From assembly GCF_004135385.1 (NCBI RefSeq), contig NZ_CP035493.1, positions 992,001-1,056,000 on the forward strand: a stretch of 64,000 bases of DNA, read 5' to 3'. The notes below the pieces were generated by a model, which was not told the origin of the DNA, did no database searches, and saw nothing but the letters and a program-made list of their open reading frames with translations. This DNA comes from Xylanimonas protaetiae. Lineage in GTDB: Bacteria > Actinomycetota > Actinomycetes > Actinomycetales > Cellulomonadaceae. This document shows positions 1 to 7,463 of this stretch, one piece after another. Made by a program: the position numbers and the translations under genes. The first letter of the stretch is position 1; every line of letters starts with the position of its first letter.

Positions 1-359
1 GCCGCGAGGAACGTCAGCCGCGCCTCGTCGACGCCCGCGAGCACCTCGATGGGCACCCCCGCCCGCTCCTCGAGCATGGCCAGCACCTCGGGCCCGTTGG
101 TCGCCTCCCGCAGGGCGGACGTCGCGATGGCGAGCGTCTGCTCCGCGTCCTGCGCACGCCCGATCGCGGCGGCCCGCGTCACGGCGGCGTCGAGCGCGGC
201 GACGCCCTCGTCGTTGATGGAGCCGTCCGGCTCGAGGAAGCGCATGAGCCGCACCTCCATCGACTCCGACGCCGCGGGCACGGGCCGCACGCCGGGGGCC
301 GCGTCGAGCACGGCGAGGTGGACGGTGTTGGACCCGATGTCGATGACTCCCAGACGCAC
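1..359 (-). CDS. Ppx/GppA family phosphatase, N-terminal part (runs off window)
   Basis: Exopolyphosphatase / guanosine pentaphosphate phosphatase of the actin-like ATPase fold, expected to hydrolyse polyphosphate or pppGpp. Only about the first 119 residues are present; the 3' end lies beyond position 1. The N-terminus reads RLGVIDIGSNTVHLAVLD, the family's phosphate-1 loop (DxGSNT), followed by an ATSALREATN segment typical of Ppx. The GTG at 359 is chosen because TAGCGT (372-367) sits 7 nt upstream, the leaderless pattern common in this window; a GTG at 368 is the alternative. It is divergent from the DUF805 gene. Whether it is Ppx1- or Ppx2-like cannot be told from the fragment. Confidence 0.85.
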   Translation of the reverse strand, partial: MRLGVIDIGSNTVHLAVLDAAPGVRPVPAASESMEVRLMRFLEPDGSINDEGVAALDAAVTRAAAIGRAQDAEQTLAIATSALREATNGPEVLAMLEERAGVPIEVLAGVDEARLTFLA

Positions 360-496
360 GAGGGCCACGCTAGACCCGCGCGTATACCGGGCGCAGGACG
401 TCGCGCACAAGGTCTGTTCTGAGAGTTCGCTGTGCCCTAGGTTCTGGCGCCGGGGCGGCACAGCGCCGTCCGCCCGTCGTCAACCACGAGGTCCTC

Positions 497-964
497 ATGT
501 CCTTTCCTGCCGCTGTCGTCTCCGTGCTGAAGAAGTACGCCAAGTTCTCGGGCCGCGCCCGTCGCTCCGAGCTGTGGTGGTACCTGCTCGCCTACGCCGC
601 CCTCCAGGCCGTCGTGAACGTCGCCTTCGTCGCTTCCGCGACGGTGGAGTACGTCGACACGATGTCGACGCTCTCCCCCGACGACACCGACGGCGCCGTC
701 TCGGCCCTCACCACGTACACGAGCGCGTTCGTCCCGGTGTGGGTGCTGACCCTCGCGCTCCTCCTGCCGACGCTCGCCGTCTACGTGCGCCGCCTGCACG
801 ACGTCGACAAGTCGGGCGGGTGGATCTTCTTCGCCCTCGTCCCGGTGGTCGGCCCGATCATGCTCATCGTCTGGTTCGCCACCGCGGGCACGGTCGGCGC
901 GAACCGCTTCGGCCCCGACCCGAAGGCCGTCTCGGCCGCGGCGAAGGTGCCCGCCGCCGTCTGA
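497..964 (+). CDS. DUF805 family membrane protein
   Basis: Small integral membrane protein of 155 residues. It shows the DUF805 signature: an N-terminal FSGRARRSELWWYLL block just before the first membrane segment, a VRRLHDVDKSGGW block near residue 100, and a C-terminal NRFGPDP motif. Three to four hydrophobic helices (about 27-50, 75-98, 108-130) place it in the cytoplasmic membrane. The function of the family is not established. ATG at 497 has a weak GAGG Shine-Dalgarno 7 nt upstream. It stands alone, divergent from the Ppx gene and convergent with the sugar importer operon, from which it is separated by a strong hairpin. Confidence 0.85.
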   Translation: MSFPAAVVSVLKKYAKFSGRARRSELWWYLLAYAALQAVVNVAFVASATVEYVDTMSTLSPDDTDGAVSALTTYTSAFVPVWVLTLALLLPTLAVYVRRLHDVDKSGGWIFFALVPVVGPIMLIVWFATAGTVGANRFGPDPKAVSAAAKVPAAV

Positions 965-973
965 TCACCCACC

Positions 974-1016
974 ACGACGGCGGCGGTCCCGGGCGAACCA
1001 GGACCGCCGCCGTCGT
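974..1016. terminator. Bidirectional hairpin between convergent genes
   Basis: Perfect 16-bp stem (974-989 pairing with 1001-1016) with an 11-nt loop, 9 bp after the DUF805 stop and 17 bp before the end of the permease gene on the other strand. There is no U-tract, as is usual in high-GC actinobacteria. Confidence 0.75.
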
Positions 1017-1033
1017 CGTCGCTGCCGCGGACC

Positions 1034-1966
1034 TCAGCCCTTGACGGACCCCGCCAGGAGCCCTCGGACGAAGTAGCGCTGGAGGCTGAGGAACACCACG
1101 AGCGGCACGATCATCGAGATGAACGCGCCCGCCGACAGCAGGTGCCAGGCGCCGCCGCGGGTTCCCGAGAGCTCGGCGACGCGCACCGTCAGGGGCGCGA
1201 CGCTGGGCTGCCCGCCCACGAACACGAGGGCGACGAGCAGGTCGTTCCACACCCACAGGAACTGGAAGATCCCGAACGCGGCGATCGCCGGGACCATGAG
1301 GGGGAACACGACCCGGAAGAAGATCTTCACGTGCCCCGCGCCGTCGACGGTCGCCGCCTCGACGAGCGACCGCGGGATCTCCTTCATGAAGTTGTGCAGC
1401 AGGAAGATCGCGAGCGGCAGCGCGAAGATCGAGTGCGACAGCCACACCGTCCAGAACGACCCGGCGAGGCCCCAGTTCACGTACTGGCGCAGCAGCGGGA
1501 TCATCGTGACCTGGATGGGCACCACCTGGAGCGCGAAGACGACGACGAAGAGCCAGTCGCGGCCGGGGAACTCGATCCACGCGAACGCGTACGCGGCGAG
1601 CAGCGCCACGCTGATCGGGATGATCACGCTGGGCAGCGTGATGACGATCGAGTTGACGAAGAACTGCGACAGGTTGGTCGAGCTGCCGTTGAGCGCGGCG
1701 TCGTAGTTGTCCAGCGTGAAGCTGGCGTCGCCGGTCAGGATGTTGCCGAAGATCGTCCACCAGCCGGTCCGGTTGATGTCCGCCTGCTCGCGGAACGAGC
1801 TGATGAACAGGCCCAGGGTGGGGAGCGTCCACAGGATCGCCAGGACGATGGCGATGCCGGACGCCCACGGGTTCGACAGGCGGCGGCGGACCTTGCCGGC
1901 CCGCTGCGTCAGCGTCGTGGTCCGCGGCGGGAGGGTGGCCACCGGGGTCGAGCCGTCGGCGCTCAT
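1034..1966 (-). CDS. Carbohydrate ABC transporter permease (MalG/AglG-like)
   Basis: Inner-membrane permease of a CUT1-type sugar importer, 310 residues. About six membrane helices follow a cytoplasmic N-terminus rich in Arg and Lys. The ABC-ATPase docking loop EAA motif is visible as VEAATVDGAGHVKIFFRVV followed by FPL. Its ATG overlaps the stop of the upstream permease by 4 bp (ATGA), so the two are translationally coupled. A long periplasmic segment (FREQADINRTGW to FDNYDAAL-like region) is typical of MalG/AglG members. No ATPase gene is adjacent, so a shared MsiK-type ATPase elsewhere is inferred. Confidence 0.9.
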   Translation of the reverse strand: MSADGSTPVATLPPRTTTLTQRAGKVRRRLSNPWASGIAIVLAILWTLPTLGLFISSFREQADINRTGWWTIFGNILTGDASFTLDNYDAALNGSSTNLSQFFVNSIVITLPSVIIPISVALLAAYAFAWIEFPGRDWLFVVVFALQVVPIQVTMIPLLRQYVNWGLAGSFWTVWLSHSIFALPLAIFLLHNFMKEIPRSLVEAATVDGAGHVKIFFRVVFPLMVPAIAAFGIFQFLWVWNDLLVALVFVGGQPSVAPLTVRVAELSGTRGGAWHLLSAGAFISMIVPLVVFLSLQRYFVRGLLAGSVKG

Positions 1967-2952
1967 CGGACCTCCTCGGCGAGGCGGAGCTGGCGGATGT
2001 TGTACCAGATGATCGGGATGACGAGCACGAAGAGCAGCACGGCGAGCGCGGCACCGAGCCCGGTGTTGAGCGACACGAACGACTGCCGGTAGAACTCGTT
2101 GGCGACGACGGACGTGCCGAACTGGCCACCCGTCGTCGTGCGCACGATGTCGAAGACCTTGAGCGTGGTGATGGCGATCGTCGTCAGCACGACGACGAGC
2201 GTCGGCCGGATACTGGGGATCGTGATGTACCGGAACATCCCCATGCCTGCGAGCCCGTCGAGGCGGGCGGCCTCGACGATGTCGTCCGGGATGGCCTTGA
2301 TCGCGGCCGACAGCAGCGTCATCGCGAACCCGGTCTGGATCCAGATCAGGATCACGATGAGGAAGAACGTGTTCCACGGCTGGTTGATGAGGAACTGCTG
2401 CGGCGGGATCCCGAGCCACACCAGCACCTGGTTGAGCAGGCCGACCTGCTGGATCTCGCCCTGGAGGGGCCGGAACTCGTAGACGAACCGCCAGATGATG
2501 CTGGCGCCCACCATGGAGATCGCCATCGGCAGGAAGATCAGCGCCTTCGCGAACCTCTCGAACCGGCTGCGGTCGACGACGACGGCGTACACGAGCCCGA
2601 CGAACGTCGCCACGACCGGCACGACCAGCACCCAGATGGCCGTGTTGCGCAGCACGAGCAGGAACTCGCTCGTGGTGAAGGCGGTGACGTAGTTGTCGAA
2701 CCCGACGAACCGCGTGCCGTCACGGTTCAGGAACGAGTTGCGGATCGTGTCGAGCGCCGGGTAGACGAGGCCGAACCCCAGGCCGAGGACCGGCAGCCCC
2801 AGGAACCCGAGCACCAGCACCCACTTCCTGGGGTTCTTCGGGCGGTCGACGAGGAAGAGGATCACGCCGACGACGACGACGAACAGGGCGATGGCGAACG
2901 CCATGAGCGTGAACTTCTGGGCCGGGCTGCCGGCCGCGGTGAGCCAGTCCAT
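1963..2952 (-). CDS. Carbohydrate ABC transporter permease (MalF/AglF-like)
   Basis: First permease of the importer, 329 residues, six or more membrane helices. Two N-terminal helices (about 12-33 and 44-66) precede the core, a layout seen in AglF/ThuF-type permeases. The EAA loop reads VEAARLDGLAGMGMFRYITI. It forms the translocation channel together with the MalG-like partner encoded immediately downstream (4-bp overlap), and lies 96 bp after the binding-protein gene in the same transcription unit. Substrate is probably an alpha- or beta-linked oligosaccharide; the exact sugar cannot be read from sequence. Confidence 0.9.
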   Translation of the reverse strand: MDWLTAAGSPAQKFTLMAFAIALFVVVVGVILFLVDRPKNPRKWVLVLGFLGLPVLGLGFGLVYPALDTIRNSFLNRDGTRFVGFDNYVTAFTTSEFLLVLRNTAIWVLVVPVVATFVGLVYAVVVDRSRFERFAKALIFLPMAISMVGASIIWRFVYEFRPLQGEIQQVGLLNQVLVWLGIPPQQFLINQPWNTFFLIVILIWIQTGFAMTLLSAAIKAIPDDIVEAARLDGLAGMGMFRYITIPSIRPTLVVVLTTIAITTLKVFDIVRTTTGGQFGTSVVANEFYRQSFVSLNTGLGAALAVLLFVLVIPIIWYNIRQLRLAEEVR

Positions 2953-3048
2953 GCCACTCCTTCCTTGGAGCGTGTGCGGGTGCGGCCGAGGGCCGCGCCG
3001 GGCGGGGTCGGTCCCGTCCGGCGTCGGCCCTCGGCCGGTGGCGGGCGG

Positions 3049-4443
3049 TCAGTCAGACGGCCACGTGCTCTCGATCTGGTCGACGACCTGCTGCGTGCTC
3101 TGGCCGGTGAGCCAGTTGACGATGCCGGTCCAGAACGAGCCGGAGCCGACCTCGGACGGCATCTGGTCGGAGGCGTCGTAGCCCGCGACCGTCGCGGGGT
3201 CGGTCAGGACCCCGTAGACGTACCGGTCGAAGTCGTTGTTGAGCAGCGACGGGTCCATGTGCTTGTTGGCGCTGACCCAGCCCGGCAGGCTGACCTTGGC
3301 CTTCTCGTTGGACCAGTCGGTGCTGGAGAGGTACGTCTGGAAGGCCTGCACCTCGGGCTTGTCGTTGAACGCCGCGACGAACGGGCCGCCCACTAGGGTC
3401 GGGCGCTCGTCCTCGGTCTTCGCCGGCAGGTAGAAGGCCCACACGTCGCCGTCCTCGGCCACGTTGGTGCCCTCGGGCCACTGCGCCGCGTAGAAGTTCG
3501 CCGCGCGGTGCATCCAGCACGTGCCGTCGAGGATGCCCAGGCCGGCCGTCGACCACGCCGTCGTCGCGATCGACCGGACGTCACCGAGACCGGCGTTGAC
3601 GTACTTGTCGTTCTTGAGGATCTTGCCGGCCTCGTCCCACGCCGCGACGATCTGCGGGTCGTTGAACGGGATGTCGTGCGTGACCCACTGGTTGTAGACG
3701 TCGAGGCCGGCGGTGCGCAGCACCATGTCCTCGATGAAGTCGGTGCCGGGCCAGCCGGTCGCGTCGCCGGACTCGACGCCGGCGCACCACGGCGGCAGGC
3801 CGGTGTCGTCCGCGATCTTGTCGGTCAGGGCGAGCAGGTCGTCCCACGTCTTGGGGATGTCGTAGCCGGCGTCGCTGAACGCCTTGGGCGAGTACCAGAC
3901 GAAGGACTTCACGTTGGCGTCCAGCGGGGCGGCGTACAGCGTCCCGTTCACGGTGCCGTAGTCGATCCAGGACTGCGCGAAGTTGTCCTGGGCCTCCGTC
4001 TTGACGACGTCCGGGACGGGGACGACGGCGTCGAAACGGTTCACCAGCGTCCGCAGCGCACCAGGCTGGTTGACGAACGCGATGTCCGGCGGGCTGCCGG
4101 CCTGGATGCGGACCGGGAGCTGGGCCTCGAACTCGCGGGAGGCCTCGTAGTTGATCTCGACGCCGGTGCAGTCGGTGAACGGCTTGTAGGAGTCGATCTG
4201 GGTCTGCCCCTCGGGGTCGACGATCGAGGTGTAGACGTGCACCGTCTTGCCCGAGATGTCGCCGAACTGGTCGTAGACCGAGCAGTCGATCGAGCCGGCG
4301 GCGGCACCGCCGCCGGTGGGCGTCGGCGAGGCGCCGTCGTCGCCGTTCCCCGAACAGGCGGCGAGGATCAAGGCCAGGGTCGCGGCGCTCGCGCCGGCGA
4401 CGAGCGGCCGCCGCCTGCGGGCGCTCCTGGGTGTGCGTGTCAT
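3049..4443 (-). CDS. Sugar ABC transporter substrate-binding lipoprotein
   Basis: Extracellular solute-binding protein (family 1), 464 residues. The N-terminus has a twin-Arg-rich region, a hydrophobic stretch and the lipobox LAAC at about residues 28-31, so the mature protein is anchored to the outer face of the membrane. The body resembles AglE-type alpha-glucoside binding proteins (for example the SWSTAGLGI-type and GGPFVAAFND regions). It is first gene of a three-gene operon with both permeases. ATG at 4443 was chosen because it directly precedes the charged n-region; upstream extension in the same frame is out-of-character Arg-rich sequence. Regulation is likely by a LacI-family repressor at the upstream palindrome. 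Confidence 0.9.
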   Translation of the reverse strand: MTRTPRSARRRRPLVAGASAATLALILAACSGNGDDGASPTPTGGGAAAGSIDCSVYDQFGDISGKTVHVYTSIVDPEGQTQIDSYKPFTDCTGVEINYEASREFEAQLPVRIQAGSPPDIAFVNQPGALRTLVNRFDAVVPVPDVVKTEAQDNFAQSWIDYGTVNGTLYAAPLDANVKSFVWYSPKAFSDAGYDIPKTWDDLLALTDKIADDTGLPPWCAGVESGDATGWPGTDFIEDMVLRTAGLDVYNQWVTHDIPFNDPQIVAAWDEAGKILKNDKYVNAGLGDVRSIATTAWSTAGLGILDGTCWMHRAANFYAAQWPEGTNVAEDGDVWAFYLPAKTEDERPTLVGGPFVAAFNDKPEVQAFQTYLSSTDWSNEKAKVSLPGWVSANKHMDPSLLNNDFDRYVYGVLTDPATVAGYDASDQMPSEVGSGSFWTGIVNWLTGQSTQQVVDQIESTWPSD

Positions 4444-4546
4444 CGTGTGTCCTTCCCGTGTCGTCGTGCCCCGTGTCGTCGTGCACTGAGGCCCCCACGG
4501 GCGGCGCGTGTGGCGCGCACCACCCTCCGAGTCCACCTGACCCCGC

Positions 4547-4560
4547 TGGAAGCGCTGCCG
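4547..4560. promoter_or_regulatory. Candidate LacI-family operator upstream of sugar importer
   Basis: TGGAAGCGCTGCCG is an imperfect palindrome around AGCGCT. The LacI/CelR-type operators of cellulose- and sugar-using actinobacteria centre on the same CG-cored AGCGCT (consensus near TGGGAGCGCTCCCA). It lies 104 bp upstream of the binding-protein start. The regulator gene is not in the window. Confidence 0.45.
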
Positions 4561-4710
4561 CAACCGCACACCGCCTGGTATGACCGCTTTATCGTGGTCT
4601 TGGCCGAACCGTGACCTTGCCCAGACCTCGCTCGGCCGCCACGTCGTCGCGAACCGTAGGATCAGGCGCGGCAGACTGGACCCGTGCGCTGGTGGAGGAA
4701 GAGGACCCCG

Positions 4711-5490
4711 ATGATCGAGCTGAGGACCCCGCAGGAGATCGAGCAGATGCGACCGGCGGGCCGGTTCGTCGCCGACGTCCTGGAGGCCTGCCGGGACGCC
4801 GCGAAGCCGGGGGTGAACCTGCTGGAGCTCGACGCGCTCGCGCACCGGATGATCAAGGACCGCGGCGCGGAGTCCTGCTACATCGACTACCACCCGTCCT
4901 TCGGCGCGATGCCGTTCGGCAAGGTGATCTGCACGTCGGTCAACGACGCGGTGCTGCATGGCCTGCCGCACGACTACGCGCTCCAGGACGGCGACCTGCT
5001 CTCGGTGGACTTCGCCGCGTCGGTGGACGGGTGGGTGGCCGACTCGGCGCTGTCCGTCGTCGTCGGGACGGCGCCGTCGGCCGAACGCCTGGCCGCGGAC
5101 CAGAAGCTCATCCGGACCACGGAGGAGGCCCTCGAGGCCGGCATCGCCGCCGCCACGGTGGGGCACAAGATCGGCGACATCTCGTTCGCGATCGCCGAGG
5201 TCGCGCGGGCCGCGGGCTACGAGATCAACACCGACTTCGGCGGCCACGGCGTCGGGCGCACCATGCACGGCGACCCCCACGTGCCCAACGACGGCCGCCC
5301 GGGCCGCGGGTTCCCGCTCAAGCCCGGCCTGGTCATCGCCGTCGAGCCGTGGTTCCTCGAGACGACGGACGAGATCTACACCGACCCGGACGGCTGGACC
5401 CTCCGCTCGACGGACGGCTCGCGCGGCGCGCACTCGGAGCACACGATCGCGATCACGCAGGACGGGCCGATCATCCTGACGGCCCGCTGA
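4711..5490 (+). CDS. map: Methionine aminopeptidase, type I
   Basis: Removes the initiator Met from nascent proteins in the cytoplasm. With the ATG at 4711 the protein has 259 residues, normal for type I. All five metal ligands are visible: D100, D111, H179, E212 and E243, plus the substrate histidine H83. The start is supported by GGAGGAAGAGG about 8-18 nt upstream; an in-frame GTG at 4684 would add nine residues (RWWRKRTP-type) and is less likely. A TAGGAT hexamer at 4657-4662 may be the -10. Divergent from the sugar importer; directly followed by the first of two operators of the next gene pair. Confidence 0.93.
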   Translation: MIELRTPQEIEQMRPAGRFVADVLEACRDAAKPGVNLLELDALAHRMIKDRGAESCYIDYHPSFGAMPFGKVICTSVNDAVLHGLPHDYALQDGDLLSVDFAASVDGWVADSALSVVVGTAPSAERLAADQKLIRTTEEALEAGIAAATVGHKIGDISFAIAEVARAAGYEINTDFGGHGVGRTMHGDPHVPNDGRPGRGFPLKPGLVIAVEPWFLETTDEIYTDPDGWTLRSTDGSRGAHSEHTIAITQDGPIILTAR

Positions 5491-5506
5491 GCCCTCGAGC
5501 CCGGGT

Positions 5507-5524
5507 TGTCAAGTGACCTTGACA
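5507..5524. promoter_or_regulatory. Palindromic operator 1 (TGTCAAG-N4-CTTGACA)
   Basis: Perfect 7-bp arms with a 4-nt spacer, starting 17 bp after the map stop codon. The right arm contains the -35 hexamer TTGACA (5519-5524), so a bound protein would block RNA polymerase. The same palindrome recurs 44 bp downstream. Confidence 0.7.
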
Positions 5525-5548
5525 TTCGCAGGGGATCGAGTCCATCGT
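5519..5548 (+). promoter_or_regulatory. Promoter of membrane protein / XRE regulator pair
   Basis: Consensus -35 TTGACA (5519-5524), 18-bp spacer and -10-like CATCGT (5543-5548). The predicted transcription start (about 5555) falls inside operator 2. The -10 is weak apart from the conserved A and final T. Confidence 0.5.
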
Positions 5549-5572
5549 GGTGTCAAGCGAACTTGACACCAC
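5547..5572. promoter_or_regulatory. Palindromic operator 2 (11-bp arms around TGTCAAG-N4-CTTGACA)
   Basis: Arms GTGGTGTCAAG and CTTGACACCAC pair perfectly around CGAA. It covers the predicted start of transcription and ends 3 bp before the GGAGG ribosome binding site. Centre-to-centre distance to operator 1 is 44 bp, about four helical turns. Confidence 0.7.
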
Positions 5573-5586
5573 ACCGGAGGCATCCG

Positions 5587-6369
5587 ATGAGCGCCACCAC
5601 ACCGCAGTCCGTCTTCGCGCCGCCGCCCGACGACGTCCCCGATCCGCGCACGCCCTGGCGGCGGTGGGTAGCTGCCGTCGTCCTCGGGGTGATGGCCGCG
5701 AGCGTGTACGGCGCCGTCGTCATGCTCGTCGGGCGCGAGCTCTTCCTCGATCCCTCGCAGGCGGCAGCGCTGCGCGAGCGGGTCGAGGAGGTCTCGCCGG
5801 CGACGCTGCTGTGGCTCGTCGCGTCCGCGAGCGCGACACCCGGGATGGTGCTCGCGCTGCGTGAGGTGCTCGACGCCCGCGCCGCCCGGCGCCACCCCGT
5901 CCTCGGCGTCGAGCAGCGCTGGAGGGCGTCGCGTGCGTGGGCGTGGCCCGTGATTCTCTCCGGCTCCCCCGTCGCCGCGATCGTGCTCGGCGCGGGAGTC
6001 GCCGCCCTGCTTCGCTTCTTCTCGGGCGACGACGGAGGCCGGACGGCAGTCACGTTCGCTTCGCTCGCCGGGATGTGGCTGCTGCTGCTCGTCGGGACCG
6101 GCTGGGTGTTCCTGGTCCTGGCGCACGAGGCCAACGACGACGACCGCGCCTCGGCGTCGCTCGACGGCGTCGAGCACACCTGGTTCCAGCAGGCCGCGTC
6201 GCGCGCGTTCTGGGACGTGTTCGCCCTGGTCGGAGTGGCGGCGCTCGTCGTGTCCGTCACCGGCGACCAGGTCCGCCCGTCGCTCGTCCTCATCGCCGTC
6301 GCCCTCCTCGCACAGGGTGACTTCGCGGTGCGCCTGTGGCTGCTGCGCCGTCGTGAGGAGCGCGCGTAG
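5587..6369 (+). CDS. Multi-pass membrane protein paired with XRE regulator
   Basis: 260 residues with about six hydrophobic helices (roughly 28-50, 75-95, 120-145, 163-185, 205-225, 232-250) separated by short charged loops; no signal peptide and no enzymatic motif that I recognise. ATG at 5587 has GGAGG 6 nt upstream. Its stop overlaps the start of the small HTH gene by one base (TAGTG). Membrane protein plus YozG-like HTH pairs are common in Gram-positive bacteria, but the job of the membrane partner is unknown. The twin operators immediately upstream suggest autoregulation by the HTH protein. Confidence 0.8.
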   Translation: MSATTPQSVFAPPPDDVPDPRTPWRRWVAAVVLGVMAASVYGAVVMLVGRELFLDPSQAAALRERVEEVSPATLLWLVASASATPGMVLALREVLDARAARRHPVLGVEQRWRASRAWAWPVILSGSPVAAIVLGAGVAALLRFFSGDDGGRTAVTFASLAGMWLLLLVGTGWVFLVLAHEANDDDRASASLDGVEHTWFQQAASRAFWDVFALVGVAALVVSVTGDQVRPSLVLIAVALLAQGDFAVRLWLLRRREERA

Positions 6370-6572
6370 TGGACAACGACGTCGCCGCGCGACGCCTCGC
6401 CCTCGGGTGGTCCCAAGCGGAGCTGGCGACGCGTCTTGGGGTGTCCCGGCAGACGGTGATCTCGATCGAGCGCGGCCGGTTCGACCCGTCGCTGCCGCTC
6501 GCGTTCCGCATCGCCGCGATGTTCGGTGCCAGCATCGAGGAGATGTTCAGACCGGACGACGCGCAGGCCTGA
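6369..6572 (+). CDS. Small XRE/Cro-type helix-turn-helix regulator
   Basis: 67 residues, essentially one HTH_3 domain: ALGWSQAELATRLGVSRQTV covers helices 2-3, followed by SIERGRFDPSLPLAFRIAAM and an IEEMFRPDD tail. This is the YozG-like class of minimal repressors. GTG start at 6369 shares a base with the stop of the membrane protein, so translation is coupled. By position it is the best candidate to bind the two TGTCAAG-N4-CTTGACA palindromes upstream of the operon (inference). A long perfect palindrome follows 8 bp after the stop. Confidence 0.88.
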   Translation: MDNDVAARRLALGWSQAELATRLGVSRQTVISIERGRFDPSLPLAFRIAAMFGASIEEMFRPDDAQA

Positions 6573-6580
6573 CCGACCGC

Positions 6581-6640
6581 GTCGGCGGTTCCGTTCCGGA
6601 TCGGTGGATGCATCGACCGATCCGGAACGGAACCGCCGAC
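6581..6640. repeat. 60-bp near-perfect palindrome between convergent genes
   Basis: 25-bp arms (6581-6605 and 6616-6640) are perfect complements; the central 10 bases contain GATGCATC, so only the pair 6606/6615 breaks symmetry across all 60 bp. It starts 8 bp after the XRE stop and ends 13 bp before the HAD gene's end, and can act as a bidirectional terminator. Arm sequence (GTTCCG...GATCGG) is reminiscent of the palindromes at 23491 and 56285. Confidence 0.8.
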
Positions 6641-6653
6641 CCGAGGCCGGCCG

Positions 6654-7463
6654 CTAAAGCAGCGTGCGGAGCGTGAGCGCCGCGCCGTCCTCCGTGATCG
6701 TCGCCGTCGACTCCGAGGCAGCCGCACGGACGAGGTCGTCGGCGTCGCCCATGGCGACGCCGCGGGCCGCCCAGCGGAGCATCTCGACGTCGTTGTGGCC
6801 GTCGCCGATCGCGAGCGTGCGCTCGGGCGGGACGCCCAGGGCGGCCCGGACCTTCTCCAGCGCGGCGGCCTTCGTCACGCCGAGCGGCGCGATGTCCATC
6901 CACGCCGACCAGCCCACCGCGTACGTGACGTCCGCCAGGCCCAGCTCGGCGACGGAGGCGTGGAACTCCTCGTTGGTGGCCTCGGGCGCGCGCACGACGA
7001 CGCGGGTCACGTCGCCGCTCCACAGGTCCTCCAGCCCGACGACGGTGTGGTCGCCGTCGAGCTCGCCCTCGGGGAACAGCTCGGTGAGACGGAAGCCGAC
7101 GCCCACGTCCTCGACGGCGAACCGCGCGCGCGGCATGCGCTCGGCCAGCCGGCGCAGGGCCGGCTCCGGGTCGAACGTGACCATCGCCTCGATCGTCCAG
7201 CCCGTCGGCGCGTCATCGTCGTGCCGGACCGTGACCGCCCCGTTGGAGCAGACCATCCAGCCGTCGGCGATCCCCAGGCGCGCGGCCACCGGGATCATCG
7301 AGACGAGCGAGCGGCCCGACGCGAGCACCACGTGGTGGCCCGCCGCGACGACGTCGGCCACCGCAAACCGCACCGCGTCCGACAGGGTGTCGTCGAAGTG
7401 CAGCAGCGTGCCGTCGATGTCGAGGGCGACGAGCCAGGGGGTGGGGACGGAGGGGTCGGTCAT
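6654..7463 (-). CDS. HAD-superfamily (Cof-type) phosphatase
   Basis: Cytoplasmic phosphohydrolase of 269 residues. Motif I is DIDGTLL near residue 16, motif II LASGRS, motif III the Lys in [11 protein letters not shown], motif [12 protein letters not shown]. The cap between motifs II and III is of type C2 (Cof), so small sugar phosphates, flavin or pyridoxal phosphates are plausible substrates; none can be assigned. ATG at 7463 overlaps the serS stop by 4 bp (ATGA), so it is the second gene of a serS operon, an arrangement frequent in actinobacteria. Confidence 0.9.
   Translation of the reverse strand: MTDPSVPTPWLVALDIDGTLLHFDDTLSDAVRFAVADVVAAGHHVVLASGRSLVSMIPVAARLGIADGWMVCSNGAVTVRHDDDAPTGWTIEAMVTFDPEPALRRLAERMPRARFAVEDVGVGFRLTELFPEGELDGDHTVVGLEDLWSGDVTRVVVRAPEATNEEFHASVAELGLADVTYAVGWSAWMDIAPLGVTKAAALEKVRAALGVPPERTLAIGDGHNDVEMLRWAARGVAMGDADDLVRAAASESTATITEDGAALTLRTLL

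Noticed and set aside
4684-4710. Longer start for methionine aminopeptidase
   Set aside because: Nine extra residues (RWWRKRTP-like) are outside the family pattern, and the GGAGGAAGAGG ribosome binding site would lie inside the coding region.
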